64,000 bases of DNA. It comes from Hymenobacter daecheongensis DSM 21074 (GTDB lineage Bacteria; Bacteroidota; Bacteroidia; Cytophagales; Hymenobacteraceae). Of this stretch, positions 1 through 7,904 are shown one piece after another; positions within the stretch are counted from its first letter, which is position 1, and each line of letters begins with the position of its first letter. Where the stretch lies: contig NZ_FQYN01000003.1 in NCBI RefSeq assembly GCF_900141805.1, forward strand, positions 496,001 to 560,000, given 5' to 3'. The notes beneath the pieces were generated by a model. That model was given only the letters and a program-made list of their open reading frames with translations, did not search any database and was not told the DNA's origin. A program made the position numbers and the translations under genes.

Positions 1-536
1 AGCGCCGGCGAGAGCAGCTGGCCCACGGGCGGCAACTGGGCTGTGTCGCCGATGAGCAGCAGGCGGTTGGTGGGCTTCTCGAACACGTAGCCCATCAGGT
101 CATCAAGCAGGCCGTTTTCGCCGAAGGCTTTCTCGTCCGAAATCATGGACGCCTCGTCCACGATGTAGAGCATGTCGGCGGTGCGGTTGGGCTGGCGCTG
201 AAACGAGAGGCCCGCGGCCGGCGTGCCGGAAGTCTGGCGGTAGATTTTCTTGTGAATGGTACTGGCCGCCACGCCCGAGTAGGCGCTCATTACTTTGGCG
301 GCGCGGCCGGTGGGGGCCATCAGGGTGTATTTGCGCTGCATGCGGTGCAGCCACTGCACCAGCGCACTCACCACGGTGGTTTTGCCCGTGCCCGCGTAGC
401 CGCGCAGCACAAACACCTTGCGCCCCGGCAGGTCATCTTCCAGAAACTCATCCAGCTTACGAAACAGCGTAGCCTGGTCCTGGGTGGGGTCAAAAGGGAA
501 ATAGTCGCGGACGGACGGGGTTTTCAGAGAAAGCAC
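1..536 (-). CDS. RecD-like ATP-dependent DNA helicase (AAA/UvrD superfamily 1), N-terminal part, cut by window edge
   Basis: About 178 codons of a superfamily 1 DNA helicase are visible and the reading frame runs off the left edge. Reading from a GTG at 534-536, the protein has a Walker A motif GYAGTGKT (residues 46-53), motif Ia APTGRAAK (74-81), Walker B IVDEASM (125-131) and motif III-like GDTAQLPP (about residue 164). This order matches the ATPase domain of RecD2-like helicases, which unwind DNA during repair. There is an in-frame stop a short way upstream and no ATG between it and the Walker A, so GTG is the most likely start. The C-terminal SF1 domain lies outside the window, so full-length architecture and exact subfamily cannot be told. 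Confidence 0.85.
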   Translation of the reverse strand, partial: MLSLKTPSVRDYFPFDPTQDQATLFRKLDEFLEDDLPGRKVFVLRGYAGTGKTTVVSALVQWLHRMQRKYTLMAPTGRAAKVMSAYSGVAASTIHKKIYRQTSGTPAAGLSFQRQPNRTADMLYIVDEASMISDEKAFGENGLLDDLMGYVFEKPTNRLLLIGDTAQLPPVGQLLSPA

Positions 537-571
537 AGCGGGATATTTTAGAAGGCTAAAGCTAGCAAACT

Positions 572-913
572 AGCTCCCCTCCTTTTTTCAAGGAGGGGTT
601 GGGGGTGGTTCAATCGTTGGAGTTGGCAGAACTAACTAGCAGAAGTGAAACTATGATCCGATTCCATATCCAGCAGGCCGACGCAATTCGGCAGAACTAA
701 CTAGCAGAAGTGAAACGCCGGATGCTGGCTATTCAAACACCATTTTGTCCGCAAAGCGCACCAAACGAAGAAAGTGATTTTCGTCAGGAGCTGTAAAACT
801 ATTGCGTCGCAAGACCAACGACTGCAACGACAGGGCGCTTTTAGCCTTAGTTATCCTAACGACTGCAACGACGGAACCACCCCCAACCCCTCCTTGAAAA
901 AAGGAGGGGAGCT
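572..913. repeat. Family A long inverted repeat (arms 572-611 and 874-913) with internal direct repeats
   Basis: This 400-base gap holds no credible gene. The 40-bp left arm (572-611) is the inverse of the right arm (874-913), and each arm contains its own small hairpin (CCCCTCCTT/AAGGAGGGG). Between the arms are a 27-bp perfect direct repeat (625-651 and 690-716, beginning GGCAGAACTAACTAGC) and a 15-bp direct repeat AACGACTGCAACGAC (817-831 and 858-872). The left arm recurs identically at 46711-46750. The structure could fold at RNA level as a very long hairpin between the divergent helicase and thioesterase 3' end. Confidence 0.85.
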
Positions 914-935
914 TAGACCTAACTCCTAGTTGTAG

Positions 936-1373
936 TTACTGCGGCTCCACCACGGCCATCGTGGCCGAGGCTTTGGCTATCAACTTATCATCGCACCACA
1001 CCTCCGACTCGCAGAAAAACAGCCGCTTGCCGCCTTTCAATACCCAGCCCACGGCCCGCAGCTTTTCGCCCACGCCGGGGTGCAGGTAGGAGGTTTTCAG
1101 CTCCACCGTCACCACGCCCACGCCGTCGGGCACGAGGGTGACGGCGGCAAAACCGGCCACCAGGTCGGCCATGGTGGCGACCAGGCCGCCGTGGGCAAAG
1201 CCACGGTGCTGCTGGTGGCGCTGCTCCAGCGTCAGCTCGGCTTCCACGCGGCCGGGCTCGATGGTGGTCAGGTCGGCCCCGATGAGGTGCATGAAGTGCT
1301 GGCGGGTGAGCTTGCGGCGGATGCGGACCTCCAAAGATTCGGGGGCGGCGGCGGGGTTGGGCACGGTAGTCAT
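936..1373 (-). CDS. PaaI/YdiI-like hotdog-fold acyl-CoA thioesterase
   Basis: A 145-residue single hotdog domain. The motif HRGFAHGGLVATMAD (about 56-70) is the hotdog helix segment with the HGG signature, in which acyl-CoA thioesterases place their substrate carbonyl. The protein probably hydrolyses an acyl-CoA in the cytoplasm; the substrate cannot be read from sequence. The start at 1373 (MTTVPNP) was preferred over longer frames because a Bacteroidota -7 box TACCTTTG lies on the minus strand at 1379-1386, only 5 bp from this ATG, so any longer start would precede the transcript. A second PaaI-type protein lies in the paa operon at 35168; the two are only distantly similar. Confidence 0.8.
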   Translation of the reverse strand: MTTVPNPAAAPESLEVRIRRKLTRQHFMHLIGADLTTIEPGRVEAELTLEQRHQQHRGFAHGGLVATMADLVAGFAAVTLVPDGVGVVTVELKTSYLHPGVGEKLRAVGWVLKGGKRLFFCESEVWCDDKLIAKASATMAVVEPQ

Positions 1374-1378
1374 TGGCC

Positions 1379-1386
1379 CAAAGGTA
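1379..1386 (-). promoter_or_regulatory. -7 promoter box TACCTTTG, near-leaderless
   Basis: Perfect match to the Bacteroidota TAnnTTTG element, ending 5 bp before the thioesterase ATG. The transcript would start almost at the initiation codon. Confidence 0.6.
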
Positions 1387-1471
1387 CGCACGCGGCCGGC
1401 CCCTACCCTACTGCCCGGCATTGCGTATCTTCCCCGCCGGACGTGTTTCGGCCCTCTTTTCCCTGATTCCG

Positions 1472-2080
1472 ATGACGACAACCCTGACGACGATGAACTA
1501 CCTGGTGGCCGGCGGCCTGGGCCTGGCGCTGGCCGCGTGCAGCGGCTTTCGGGTGTTTGTGCCGCTGCTGGCCGCCAACCTGGCTTACCTCACCGGCTTC
1601 ATGGCCCCGTCGCCGGGCTTTGCGTGGCTGGGCACCTGGGCCGCGTTTGGGGTGCTGGCCACGGCCACGGTGGCCGAAATGCTGGCCTACTACGTGCCGG
1701 TGGTCGACAATCTGCTGGATACCATCACCACGCCCGCTTCGTTCATAGCCGGCACGCTGCTGATGACCTCGGCCCTGCCCAACCTCGACCCCATGGTGCG
1801 CTGGGGGCTGGGCATTCTGGTGGGCGGCGGCACGGCGGGGCTGGTGCAGTCGGGCACGGCGTTGCTGCGGGCGGGCTCCACGGCCACCACCGGCGGTCTG
1901 GCTAATCCCGTGCTGGCCACCGTGGAAAACATGCTGGCCATCGTGGGCTCGGTGCTGGGCCTGCTGCTGCCGCTGGTGATGGCCGGCCTGGTAGTGGTGC
2001 TGCTGGTGTATCTTGGCCGCCGCGTACGGACCCTGGCGCGGCGCCGACCCCGCACGCCAGCCAGCTCTCCCGAAGCGTGA
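1472..2080 (+). CDS. DUF4126 family membrane protein
   Basis: A 202-residue, strongly hydrophobic protein with about five membrane segments (residues roughly 8-30, 44-70, 85-105, 112-135 and 155-180) and a short arginine-rich cytoplasmic tail. The glycine/alanine-rich N-terminal helix followed by SGFRVFVPLL matches my memory of DUF4126, a family of integral membrane proteins of unknown function. The start MTTTLTTMNYL was chosen because it directly precedes the first membrane helix; the second ATG at 1493 is an alternative. It is divergent from the thioesterase, with about 100 bp shared upstream region. No function should be assigned. Confidence 0.75.
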   Translation: MTTTLTTMNYLVAGGLGLALAACSGFRVFVPLLAANLAYLTGFMAPSPGFAWLGTWAAFGVLATATVAEMLAYYVPVVDNLLDTITTPASFIAGTLLMTSALPNLDPMVRWGLGILVGGGTAGLVQSGTALLRAGSTATTGGLANPVLATVENMLAIVGSVLGLLLPLVMAGLVVVLLVYLGRRVRTLARRRPRTPASSPEA

Positions 2081-2112
2081 GGTCGTTTCTCTTTGCCTGA
2101 TTATTTTTTTCT

Positions 2113-2613
2113 ATGTCCGAAGCTACTTCGTCTACTGCTGAGCTGCTGGCTCCTTATCTGGGCCAGGTTCGGGTGCGCGTGTGCGGGCTGCTGGTGCGGC
2201 AGGGAGGCCTGCTGCTGGTGGCCCACCGCGGCCTGCTGCCCGCCGATGTGCCGTTCTGGTCGCCGCCGGGCGGGGGCTGGGAGTTCGGTGAAACCCTGAA
2301 AGAGTGCCTGATGCGCGAGTACCGCGAAGAAACCGGCCTCGCCATTTCGGTAGGCCGCTTCCTGCACGTGCACGAGTTCAAAACCGACGACCTGCAGGCG
2401 CTGGAGCTGTTTTTTGAGGTGAAAGCCGTGGATGCCGCGGCCCTGCCCCGCCTGGGCACCGACCCCGAGCACCCCACCAACCCGCTGCTGACCGAAATGG
2501 CCTTTCGCACGCCCCGCGAGCTGTCGTTGCTGCCGCCCGCGCAGGTGCACCCGGTGCTGCGCCACCTCATCAGTCCCGACGATATCTACATTCCCTACAA
2601 CATCTTTCGCTGA
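2113..2613 (+). CDS. Nudix hydrolase
   Basis: A 166-residue Nudix protein. Residues 54-76 fit the full Nudix box GX5EX7REUXEEXGU (GGWEFGE, then REYREETGL), which binds Mg2+ and catalyses cleavage of a nucleoside diphosphate linked to another moiety. The box is preceded by the usual beta strand with a W-PPGGG turn. The C-terminus contains a short region ending IYIPYNIFR. It probably acts on a nucleotide derivative in house-cleaning, but the substrate is unknown. It sits 32 bp after DUF4126 and 39 bp before the DUF3822 gene, all co-directional, so a shared transcript is possible, though a -7-like box precedes the next gene. Confidence 0.88.
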   Translation: MSEATSSTAELLAPYLGQVRVRVCGLLVRQGGLLLVAHRGLLPADVPFWSPPGGGWEFGETLKECLMREYREETGLAISVGRFLHVHEFKTDDLQALELFFEVKAVDAAALPRLGTDPEHPTNPLLTEMAFRTPRELSLLPPAQVHPVLRHLISPDDIYIPYNIFR

Positions 2614-2632
2614 GCCGGCGGGCTGCCTTTCG

Positions 2633-2640
2633 TACCTTTA
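2633..2640 (+). promoter_or_regulatory. Candidate -7 box TACCTTTA for DUF3822 gene
   Basis: A one-mismatch TAnnTTTG box lying 12 bp upstream of the GTG start at 2653. Confidence 0.4.
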
Positions 2641-2652
2641 GCGGCCCTAACA

Positions 2653-3570
2653 GTGCCTATTGCCCCTTCTGCCGTGTCCGTCTCTGCTTCTGCCTCCGTT
2701 GTTTCTTCCGTAGCGCCGCCCCTTGCCCAACAAGTCCTGCGCGACGAAACGCTGACCCCCGAAAATCCGGCGGCCTACAACCTCTACCTCACGGCCGGCC
2801 CCGCCGGCCTGCGCGTGGGCGTAGCCGATGTGCGCCGCAATAAATTCGTGGTGCTGGAAGACTACGCCGCCACGCCCGCCACGTCGTTGGCGGGGCAGTT
2901 TCGGGCCCTGGCCGCCCAGCACGACCTGGTGGGCCAGCCCGGCTGGAACAGCGTGCGGCTGGCCGTGCAGAACCGCGCTTTCACGCTGCTGCCGGCCCCT
3001 CTGTTCCGTGCCGGCGATGAGGCCGCCTACCTGCGCCTGCACCACCGCCTCGACAGCGCCCACGAAACCGTGCAGCACTACCGGCACTCCACTTTGGAAA
3101 CGGTGAGCGTTTTCGCGGCCGAAAAGGCCCTCACTGACTGGTTTCTGGCCCTCTACCCCGCCGGCAAGCTGGTGCACCAGACCAGCGCTCTGCTCGAAGG
3201 CGTGATGCACCAAAGCGAGCAGGCCGCGGCCCGGCGCGTTTACCTCAGCATCAGCCAGCAGGATCTGACCATCGTGGCCGTGCGCGACAAGCGGGTGGAG
3301 TTCTGCAATGTTTTCGCCTTCACCTCGGCCGAAGACCTGATTTACTACACCATCCTGGTAATGCAGGAGCTGCAGCTCAACCCCGATCAGGACCCGGTTA
3401 TCGTGTGGGGCGACCTGACCCACGACTCCGAGTTGTTCACCATTCTGCGCAAGTACATCCGCCACATCCGCTTCGGCAACCGTCCCTTCGACCTGGCCTA
3501 CAGCTACCGCCTGAACGAGGTATTCGAGTACCGCTACTTCGAGCTATACGCGTTGCATTTGTGTGAATGA
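2653..3570 (+). CDS. DUF3822 family protein
   Basis: A 305-residue soluble protein that I recognise as DUF3822, a Bacteroidota family with a weak actin/ASKHA-like look whose function is not known. The N-terminus is a low-complexity Ser/Ala/Val stretch before PLAQQVLRDETL; homologues usually begin near the latter. The start is a GTG at 2653, since no ATG precedes the conserved part. Members of this family are often found beside coaD, as here (coaD begins at 3800). A repeat element lies between them. The gene usually found with this pair (rsmD) is not in the gap, so the arrangement is shortened compared with what I recall. Confidence 0.75.
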   Translation: MPIAPSAVSVSASASVVSSVAPPLAQQVLRDETLTPENPAAYNLYLTAGPAGLRVGVADVRRNKFVVLEDYAATPATSLAGQFRALAAQHDLVGQPGWNSVRLAVQNRAFTLLPAPLFRAGDEAAYLRLHHRLDSAHETVQHYRHSTLETVSVFAAEKALTDWFLALYPAGKLVHQTSALLEGVMHQSEQAAARRVYLSISQQDLTIVAVRDKRVEFCNVFAFTSAEDLIYYTILVMQELQLNPDQDPVIVWGDLTHDSELFTILRKYIRHIRFGNRPFDLAYSYRLNEVFEYRYFELYALHLCE

Positions 3571-3599
3571 GGTGGATTTGTGGAGTTGTGACAAGTCGT

Positions 3600-3748
3600 C
3601 TGTCATCCTGAGCTTGCGAAGGACCTTCCTCTTCGCCAGTGCAAAGTTCATTTAAATGAGCAAAGCCCTTCACTAAAGCGCTGTAGAGCACTGAAAAGCA
3701 TTTTTCAGGACGAAAAGAGGCAGGTCCTTCGCAAGCTCAGGATGACAG
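3600..3748. repeat. Family B inverted repeat element, copy B1
   Basis: A roughly 150-bp element with outer arms TGTCATCCTGAGC...GAAGGACCTTCCTC and its inverse. Both arms carry the GAGCTTGCGAAGG variant, so they pair fully. An inner part contains CAAAGCCCTTCAC. It is flanked by looser outer arms rich in GTGGAGTTGTG/CACAACTTCAC. It separates DUF3822 from coaD. Other copies are at 9339, 43666 and 58239. Confidence 0.85.
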
Positions 3749-3799
3749 TTCCGTTGCACAACTTCACCCTTCACAATTCCACACTTCACCGCCTCACCA

Positions 3800-4270
3800 A
3801 TGAAAACCGCGCTTTTCCCCGGCTCCTTCGACCCTTTTACCAATGGGCACCTCGATGTGGTGCGGCGCGGGGTGGGACTGTTTGATAAGATTATCATTGC
3901 CATCGGCACCAATACCAGCAAAACCCGCTACCTGCCCGTGGAGCAGATGGTGGGTCTGATTGAAGAGGTTTTCCGGGACGAGCCGCGCGTGTCGGTGCAG
4001 ACTTACAAGGGCCTCACCGCCGATTTTGCCCGGCAGGTAGGCGCGAACTTCCTATTGCGCGGCCTGCGCAACACCACCGACTTCGAGTACGAAAACACCA
4101 TTGCCCAGGCCAACCGCCACGTAAATCCGGCGCTGGAAACCGTGTTTCTGATTACCGCGCCCGCGCTGGCCGCCATCAGCAGCACCATCATCCGCGAGAT
4201 TCACCGCTTCGGCGGCAACGTCGATGACTTCGTGCCTTTCGCGCTGCCGCCCTACGATACTACCTCGTAG
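3800..4270 (+). CDS. coaD: Phosphopantetheine adenylyltransferase
   Basis: A 156-residue enzyme transferring AMP from ATP to 4'-phosphopantetheine to make dephospho-CoA, the fourth step of CoA synthesis. The nucleotidyltransferase motif is PGSFDPFTNGH (7-17, TNGH being the T/HxGH signature), the phosphopantetheine-binding segment is LLRGLRNTTDFEYE, and the C-terminal ISSTIIRE (126-133) carries the conserved ISSTxxR. Length equals the family norm. The gene overlaps the convergent cyclase gene by 19 bp at their 3' ends. The start MKTALFPGSF is the standard family N-terminus. Confidence 0.97.
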   Translation: MKTALFPGSFDPFTNGHLDVVRRGVGLFDKIIIAIGTNTSKTRYLPVEQMVGLIEEVFRDEPRVSVQTYKGLTADFARQVGANFLLRGLRNTTDFEYENTIAQANRHVNPALETVFLITAPALAAISSTIIREIHRFGGNVDDFVPFALPPYDTTS

Positions 4271-5295
4271 GTCATTACCGGCTGGGCCTTGTTTTTCAGG
4301 GTTATTTCCCCGATCGGCTTGCACGCAAACGACTCCTTCACTTTCTGGTACGTGGCTTCGCTGATGACGATCTGGCCGGCCTGGGCCACCGACTGCAGCC
4401 GCTGGCTCATGTTTACCGTGTCGCCGATAACGGTGTAGTCGAGGCGGCGCAGCGAGGCCGAGCCGATATTGCCCGATACCATCTCGCCGGTGTTGATGCC
4501 AATGGATACGTTGGGCTTGTAGTCCAGGCCGGGCGGCAAATCGTGGTTGGCCTGCAGCGTGGTGCGCACGGCCAAGGCCGCGTCGATGGCGCGGTCGAGG
4601 TGATATTCGCCCCGGAACACAGCCATCACGGCATCGCCCATAAACTTATCTACGTGCCCGCCCTGGGCAATGACGCTCTTCACGATCTGGTCGAAGTACG
4701 AGTTGAGCATCTGCACCACCGTGGCTGGCGGCAGCTTCTCCGACAGCGAAGTGAAGCCGCAAATGTCGATGAAGGCCACCGTGGCATCCACGGTTTCGCT
4801 CACCAGCAGCGTATTCTCGAAGCCGGGCCGGGCCATGAAGTTGATGACCGTCTCATCCACGTACATCTTCAGGATGTTGTTTTCCTGAATGGCCCGCAGC
4901 GTGTCGCGCAGCATGCGCACCTGCTGAATGGTTTTTTCCATCGTCACCTCCAGGTCGGTGAAGTCCACGGGCTTGCACACAAAGTCGAAGGCCCCGCGGT
5001 TCATGGCCGTGCGGATGTTCGTCATATCGCCGTAGGCCGATACGATTACGGTTTTGATGGTCGGATTGCTTTCGTGCACCTTCGAGAGCAGCGTGAGCCC
5101 ATCCATCACGGGCATGTTGATGTCGGTGAGGATAATGTCGGTATCGGCGTGCTCGGCCACGCGCTTCAGCGCCTCCTGGCCGTTGCTGGCAAAGGTGAAC
5201 TCATATTCGCCCTCGCGAATCTTGCGGCGGAATTTCTGCTTGATCAGCAGCTCCAGGTCCGCTTCGTCGTCGACGACCAGTATTTTCGTTTTCAT
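4252..5295 (-). CDS. Response regulator fused to class III adenylate cyclase
   Basis: 347 residues: a receiver domain (1-125; phospho-acceptor Asp58, Lys108), a short helical linker, and a class III nucleotide cyclase domain (about 165-347). All catalytic positions can be read: metal Asp177 (FIDICGFT) and Asp221 (KFMGDAV), purine-selecting Lys217 and Asp286 (DYTVIGD), and transition-state Asn295 and Arg299 (NMSQR). The Lys/Asp pair predicts ATP, so cAMP as product. The protein would convert phosphorylation by the upstream kinase into cAMP. Its ATG overlaps the stop of the preceding regulator (ATGA), implying translational coupling. It is the last gene of the HK-RR-RR/cyclase operon. Confidence 0.93.
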   Translation of the reverse strand: MKTKILVVDDEADLELLIKQKFRRKIREGEYEFTFASNGQEALKRVAEHADTDIILTDINMPVMDGLTLLSKVHESNPTIKTVIVSAYGDMTNIRTAMNRGAFDFVCKPVDFTDLEVTMEKTIQQVRMLRDTLRAIQENNILKMYVDETVINFMARPGFENTLLVSETVDATVAFIDICGFTSLSEKLPPATVVQMLNSYFDQIVKSVIAQGGHVDKFMGDAVMAVFRGEYHLDRAIDAALAVRTTLQANHDLPPGLDYKPNVSIGINTGEMVSGNIGSASLRRLDYTVIGDTVNMSQRLQSVAQAGQIVISEATYQKVKESFACKPIGEITLKNKAQPVMTYEVVS

Positions 5296-5687
5296 GCGTT
5301 GTTCAGCAAGTGAAGCTTTTCTTTCAGCGCCGCAAAGTCTACGGGCTTGGTGAGCAGGTCGTCGGCCCCGAGCCGCAGCGCTTCCTCGTAGCTGTGCTGG
5401 CCGCCGTAGGCCGTTATCATCATCACGGTGGGCGGCGGGGGCGGCGGGTTCACCGGGTAGTCCTGCCGGATGTGGCGCAGCAGCTCCAGCCCGCTCATGC
5501 CGGGCATGTTAATATCGGACAGAATCAGGACCACTTCCGAGAAATGCTCGCGCAGGTAGGCCAGCGCCTCCTCGCCCGAATAAGCGAATGAAAACGCCAC
5601 TTCGCCGTTGCGGATTTCGCGCCGAAAACGCTGCTCAAATAGCACCCGCACGTCTTTTTCGTCGTCAACAACCAGTATTTTCATCAT
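5292..5687 (-). CDS. Single-domain response regulator
   Basis: 131 residues, receiver domain only. Acidic pocket VDDE (7-10), phospho-acceptor Asp58 (SDINMPGM) and Lys114 (TKPVDF) are present. An uncommon run of six prolines (81-86) lengthens the loop after alpha3. Its N-terminal part (FEQRFRREIRNGEVAF) closely resembles the same part of the cyclase-fused regulator next door (IKQKFRRKIREGEYEF), so the two receivers are paralogues likely served by one kinase. It overlaps the cyclase gene by 4 bp and follows the kinase by about 36 bp. Confidence 0.93.
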   Translation of the reverse strand: MMKILVVDDEKDVRVLFEQRFRREIRNGEVAFSFAYSGEEALAYLREHFSEVVLILSDINMPGMSGLELLRHIRQDYPVNPPPPPPTVMMITAYGGQHSYEEALRLGADDLLTKPVDFAALKEKLHLLNNA

Positions 5688-5723
5688 GGCAAAGCTACTA
5701 TAATCGACAGGGAACCGCGCCTT

Positions 5724-7238
5724 TTAGATGGGCAGGGTAATGATAAATTCCGTGTATTGGCCCAGGCAGCTATCCACCTGCAGCGTGCCGCCGTGGCCTT
5801 TCACGATGATGTCGTGGCTGAGCGAGAGGCCCAGGCCGGTGCCCTCGCCGGTGGGCTTGGTGGTAAAAAACGGCTGGAATACCTTGGCCTTCACGCTGTC
5901 CGGCATGCCGGTGCCGTTGTCGCGCACCCTTATTTCCACTTCCTCCGCCCGCTGGTGGGTACTCACGCGCACTTCCGGCGCGTAGCCGGGCTGCCCCAGC
6001 TTCTGGCGCTGCTGCACGGCATAAAAAGCGTTGGTGAACATATTCAGCAGCACCCGCCCCACTTCCTGCGATACCACCGAAACCGGACTCAGGCCAGGGT
6101 CGAAGTCGGTGGTGAGCGTGGCGTTGAAGCTCTTGTCTTTGGCCCGCAGGCCGTGGTAGCTCAGGCGCAGGTATTCGTCGGCCAGGGCGTTCAGGTCGGT
6201 GGGGCGCCGCTCGCCGCTGCTGGCGCGGCTGTGCTCCAGCATGCCTTTCACAATGCTGTCGGCGCGCTTGCCGTGGGTGGTTATCTTCTGCAGGTTCTGC
6301 ACCAGGTCAGTCAGCAGCTCGTTGGCGTACGTTTTTTCCGCGTCGGGCAGCTGTTGCAGCGGGCCTTCCTGCAGTTCGTGCAGCAGCTCCACGCTCACCT
6401 CCGAGAAGTTGTTCACGAAGTTGAGCGGGTTCTGAATCTCGTGGGCGATGCCGGCCGTCAGCTCGCCTAGGGAGGCCATTTTCTCGCTCTGCACCAGCTG
6501 GGCCTGGGTGGTTTTCAGCTCGGTGAGGGTTTCGCGCAGCTCCTCCGCCTGCCGGGTCAGGGCCGAGGTGCGCTCGGCCACCAGCCGCTCCAGCTCCACG
6601 TTTTGGGCCGCGATGCGCTGCCGCTCCTGCTCTTCAGCCTCGCGCTCCAGCCGCTCTTTTTCCAGCGTTTTCTTCTGGCTGCGGGCAATGAGAAAAAACG
6701 TGAATAGCCAGAGCAGCGCAAAGCCCTCCGAGTTGTTCACTATATCATCATACTTCTTACCCAGCTTAATACCGCCGGCCGTGAGCATCAGCTCAATGGC
6801 CAGGTAGAGCACATAGGGCAGCGCCGCCAGCAGCACCGTGCGGGCCGGCCGGTAGTGGCGCAGCGCGGCCAGCACCAGCACCCCTACCGTGTAGGCGAAG
6901 AGGCGGTAGCCATCGTCGAGCAGCTTAGTGTGAAACCGAAAAATCTGGTCGGCCACAAACAGCACCGCCATCGGCACCCAAATCCACCCCAGCGCCTGGC
7001 TCACGCGCGGCAGGCGGGTGGGCAAATCAAGAAAACGGCGCAGCACTCGCACCATAATCAGCGCGGGCACCACGCTGAACAGCAGCTCTCCGTCGATATC
7101 CATAAAGGGCGCGTACTTGGACTTCAGCCCCCGGGCGTCCACGTCCACTATAATCGACTTGCCTTTGTTGGCTTTCTGCGCAACGATGGAGTCGTTGCCC
7201 TCGCGGATAGTGAAGGTACGGGTCGGCTGCTTTTCCAT
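5724..7238 (-). CDS. Membrane sensor histidine kinase
   Basis: 504 residues. The N-terminal 190 residues hold four to five hydrophobic helices (about 52-70, 85-101, 113-130, 134-155, 173-187), then a charged coiled coil (190-250) leads to the dimerisation/phosphotransfer helix with His266 (AGIAHEIQNPLNF). The catalytic domain has N box NMFTNAF, G1 DNGTGMP and G2 GEGTGLGLSLS. It should autophosphorylate and serve the two receivers downstream. ATG 7238 was chosen; the only upstream alternative is a TTG four codons earlier. No recognised sensory domain is seen; the membrane region itself is probably the sensor. Confidence 0.93.
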   Translation of the reverse strand: MEKQPTRTFTIREGNDSIVAQKANKGKSIIVDVDARGLKSKYAPFMDIDGELLFSVVPALIMVRVLRRFLDLPTRLPRVSQALGWIWVPMAVLFVADQIFRFHTKLLDDGYRLFAYTVGVLVLAALRHYRPARTVLLAALPYVLYLAIELMLTAGGIKLGKKYDDIVNNSEGFALLWLFTFFLIARSQKKTLEKERLEREAEEQERQRIAAQNVELERLVAERTSALTRQAEELRETLTELKTTQAQLVQSEKMASLGELTAGIAHEIQNPLNFVNNFSEVSVELLHELQEGPLQQLPDAEKTYANELLTDLVQNLQKITTHGKRADSIVKGMLEHSRASSGERRPTDLNALADEYLRLSYHGLRAKDKSFNATLTTDFDPGLSPVSVVSQEVGRVLLNMFTNAFYAVQQRQKLGQPGYAPEVRVSTHQRAEEVEIRVRDNGTGMPDSVKAKVFQPFFTTKPTGEGTGLGLSLSHDIIVKGHGGTLQVDSCLGQYTEFIITLPI

Positions 7239-7302
7239 AATCAGCCCCAATATCGGAGCTTTTAGCTGGTATCAAACAGAGACGGGGCGGGCTGAGGCGG
7301 CC

Positions 7303-7370
7303 CTGGCCAATAAGCCGAACGGGCAGAGCCAGCCCGCCCAGGGGCAGGTGCAGCTCTGCCCGTTGGCCAG
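7303..7370. repeat. Inverted repeat with GGGCAGAGC/GCTCTGCCC arms
   Basis: In the gap between the kinase gene and the lipoprotein gene, CTGGCCAA...GGGCAGAGC is inverted as GCTCTGCCCGTTGGCCAG. A stable hairpin is expected. It may act as terminator of the lipoprotein gene (minus strand), but there is no clear T-run. Confidence 0.5.
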
Positions 7371-7393
7371 AGAATAGCGGAGGGAGCAGGCTA

Positions 7394-7876
7394 TCAGCGG
7401 CGCGACACTACGCGCAGGCCGGAAATCTTGTTGGCATTTTTGGGGTCGGCCACGGGCAGCACCAGGTAGTCCGGGGCCGTCAGGCTGAGGTTGCCGCGGC
7501 GCATCAGCTCGTCCTCTTCCGCGCCGATGAGCACCATGTCTAGCACTTTGCGGGTGCGGGCATTGAAGGTAACCACCACCGTAGAGCCGTTTTTCTCGAA
7601 CGTGTTGATCCAGTCTTCGCCCTTCGTGGAGCGCATCTGCTCGGGCGTGGGCTCTATGCCGATGGCCTGGGTTTTGGTTTCGGTGGGCGGCCCCAGCGCC
7701 CGACGCACCTGGTCGATGTTGCGGCCCATTAGGGCGGGCATATCCAGCATGGCGGGCCGCATGGCGCTGGGCTGCGAGGCGTTGGGCGCACTCTTTTCAA
7801 CGGCGGTCTGGGTGCCGGTGCAGGCGGCCAGGCCGCTCAGCAACAACATAAAAGGCAGGTAGCGGTACGGGCGCAT
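7394..7876 (-). CDS. Putative lipoprotein of unknown function
   Basis: 160 residues starting MRPYRYLPFMLLL, with a lipobox LSGLAAC (Cys19) that predicts lipid anchoring after signal peptidase II cleavage. The mature part has a Ser/Pro/Ala spacer, then a compact domain (about 50-135) with GRNIDQVRRALGPPTE, a pattern resembling SmpA/BamE-like or other small periplasmic lipoproteins in which a helix is followed by GxP. That resemblance is weak, and I do not assign a function. A longer frame starting at 7975 exists, but the lipobox decides for 7876. The gene lies 28 bp after the Nudix gene on the same strand. Confidence 0.75.
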   Translation of the reverse strand: MRPYRYLPFMLLLSGLAACTGTQTAVEKSAPNASQPSAMRPAMLDMPALMGRNIDQVRRALGPPTETKTQAIGIEPTPEQMRSTKGEDWINTFEKNGSTVVVTFNARTRKVLDMVLIGAEEDELMRRGNLSLTAPDYLVLPVADPKNANKISGLRVVSRR

Positions 7877-7904
7877 AAGCAACTCGAAAGGGGAAAAAGT
7901 AGGT

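Noticed and set aside
1138..1905. Plus-strand frame of 255 codons spanning thioesterase and DUF4126 genes
   Set aside because: Overlaps two supported genes in wrong frames; Arg/Gly/Ala-rich antisense and shifted-frame composition.
3600..3748. Family B element as a small RNA gene or attenuator
   Set aside because: It has no T-run terminator and occurs in at least four unrelated contexts, both after and between genes, so it fits a dispersed repeat better than a specific RNA.
3571..3799. Possible rsmD gene expected between DUF3822 and coaD
   Set aside because: The gap is only about 230 bp and is filled by repeat B1; no methyltransferase motif exists.
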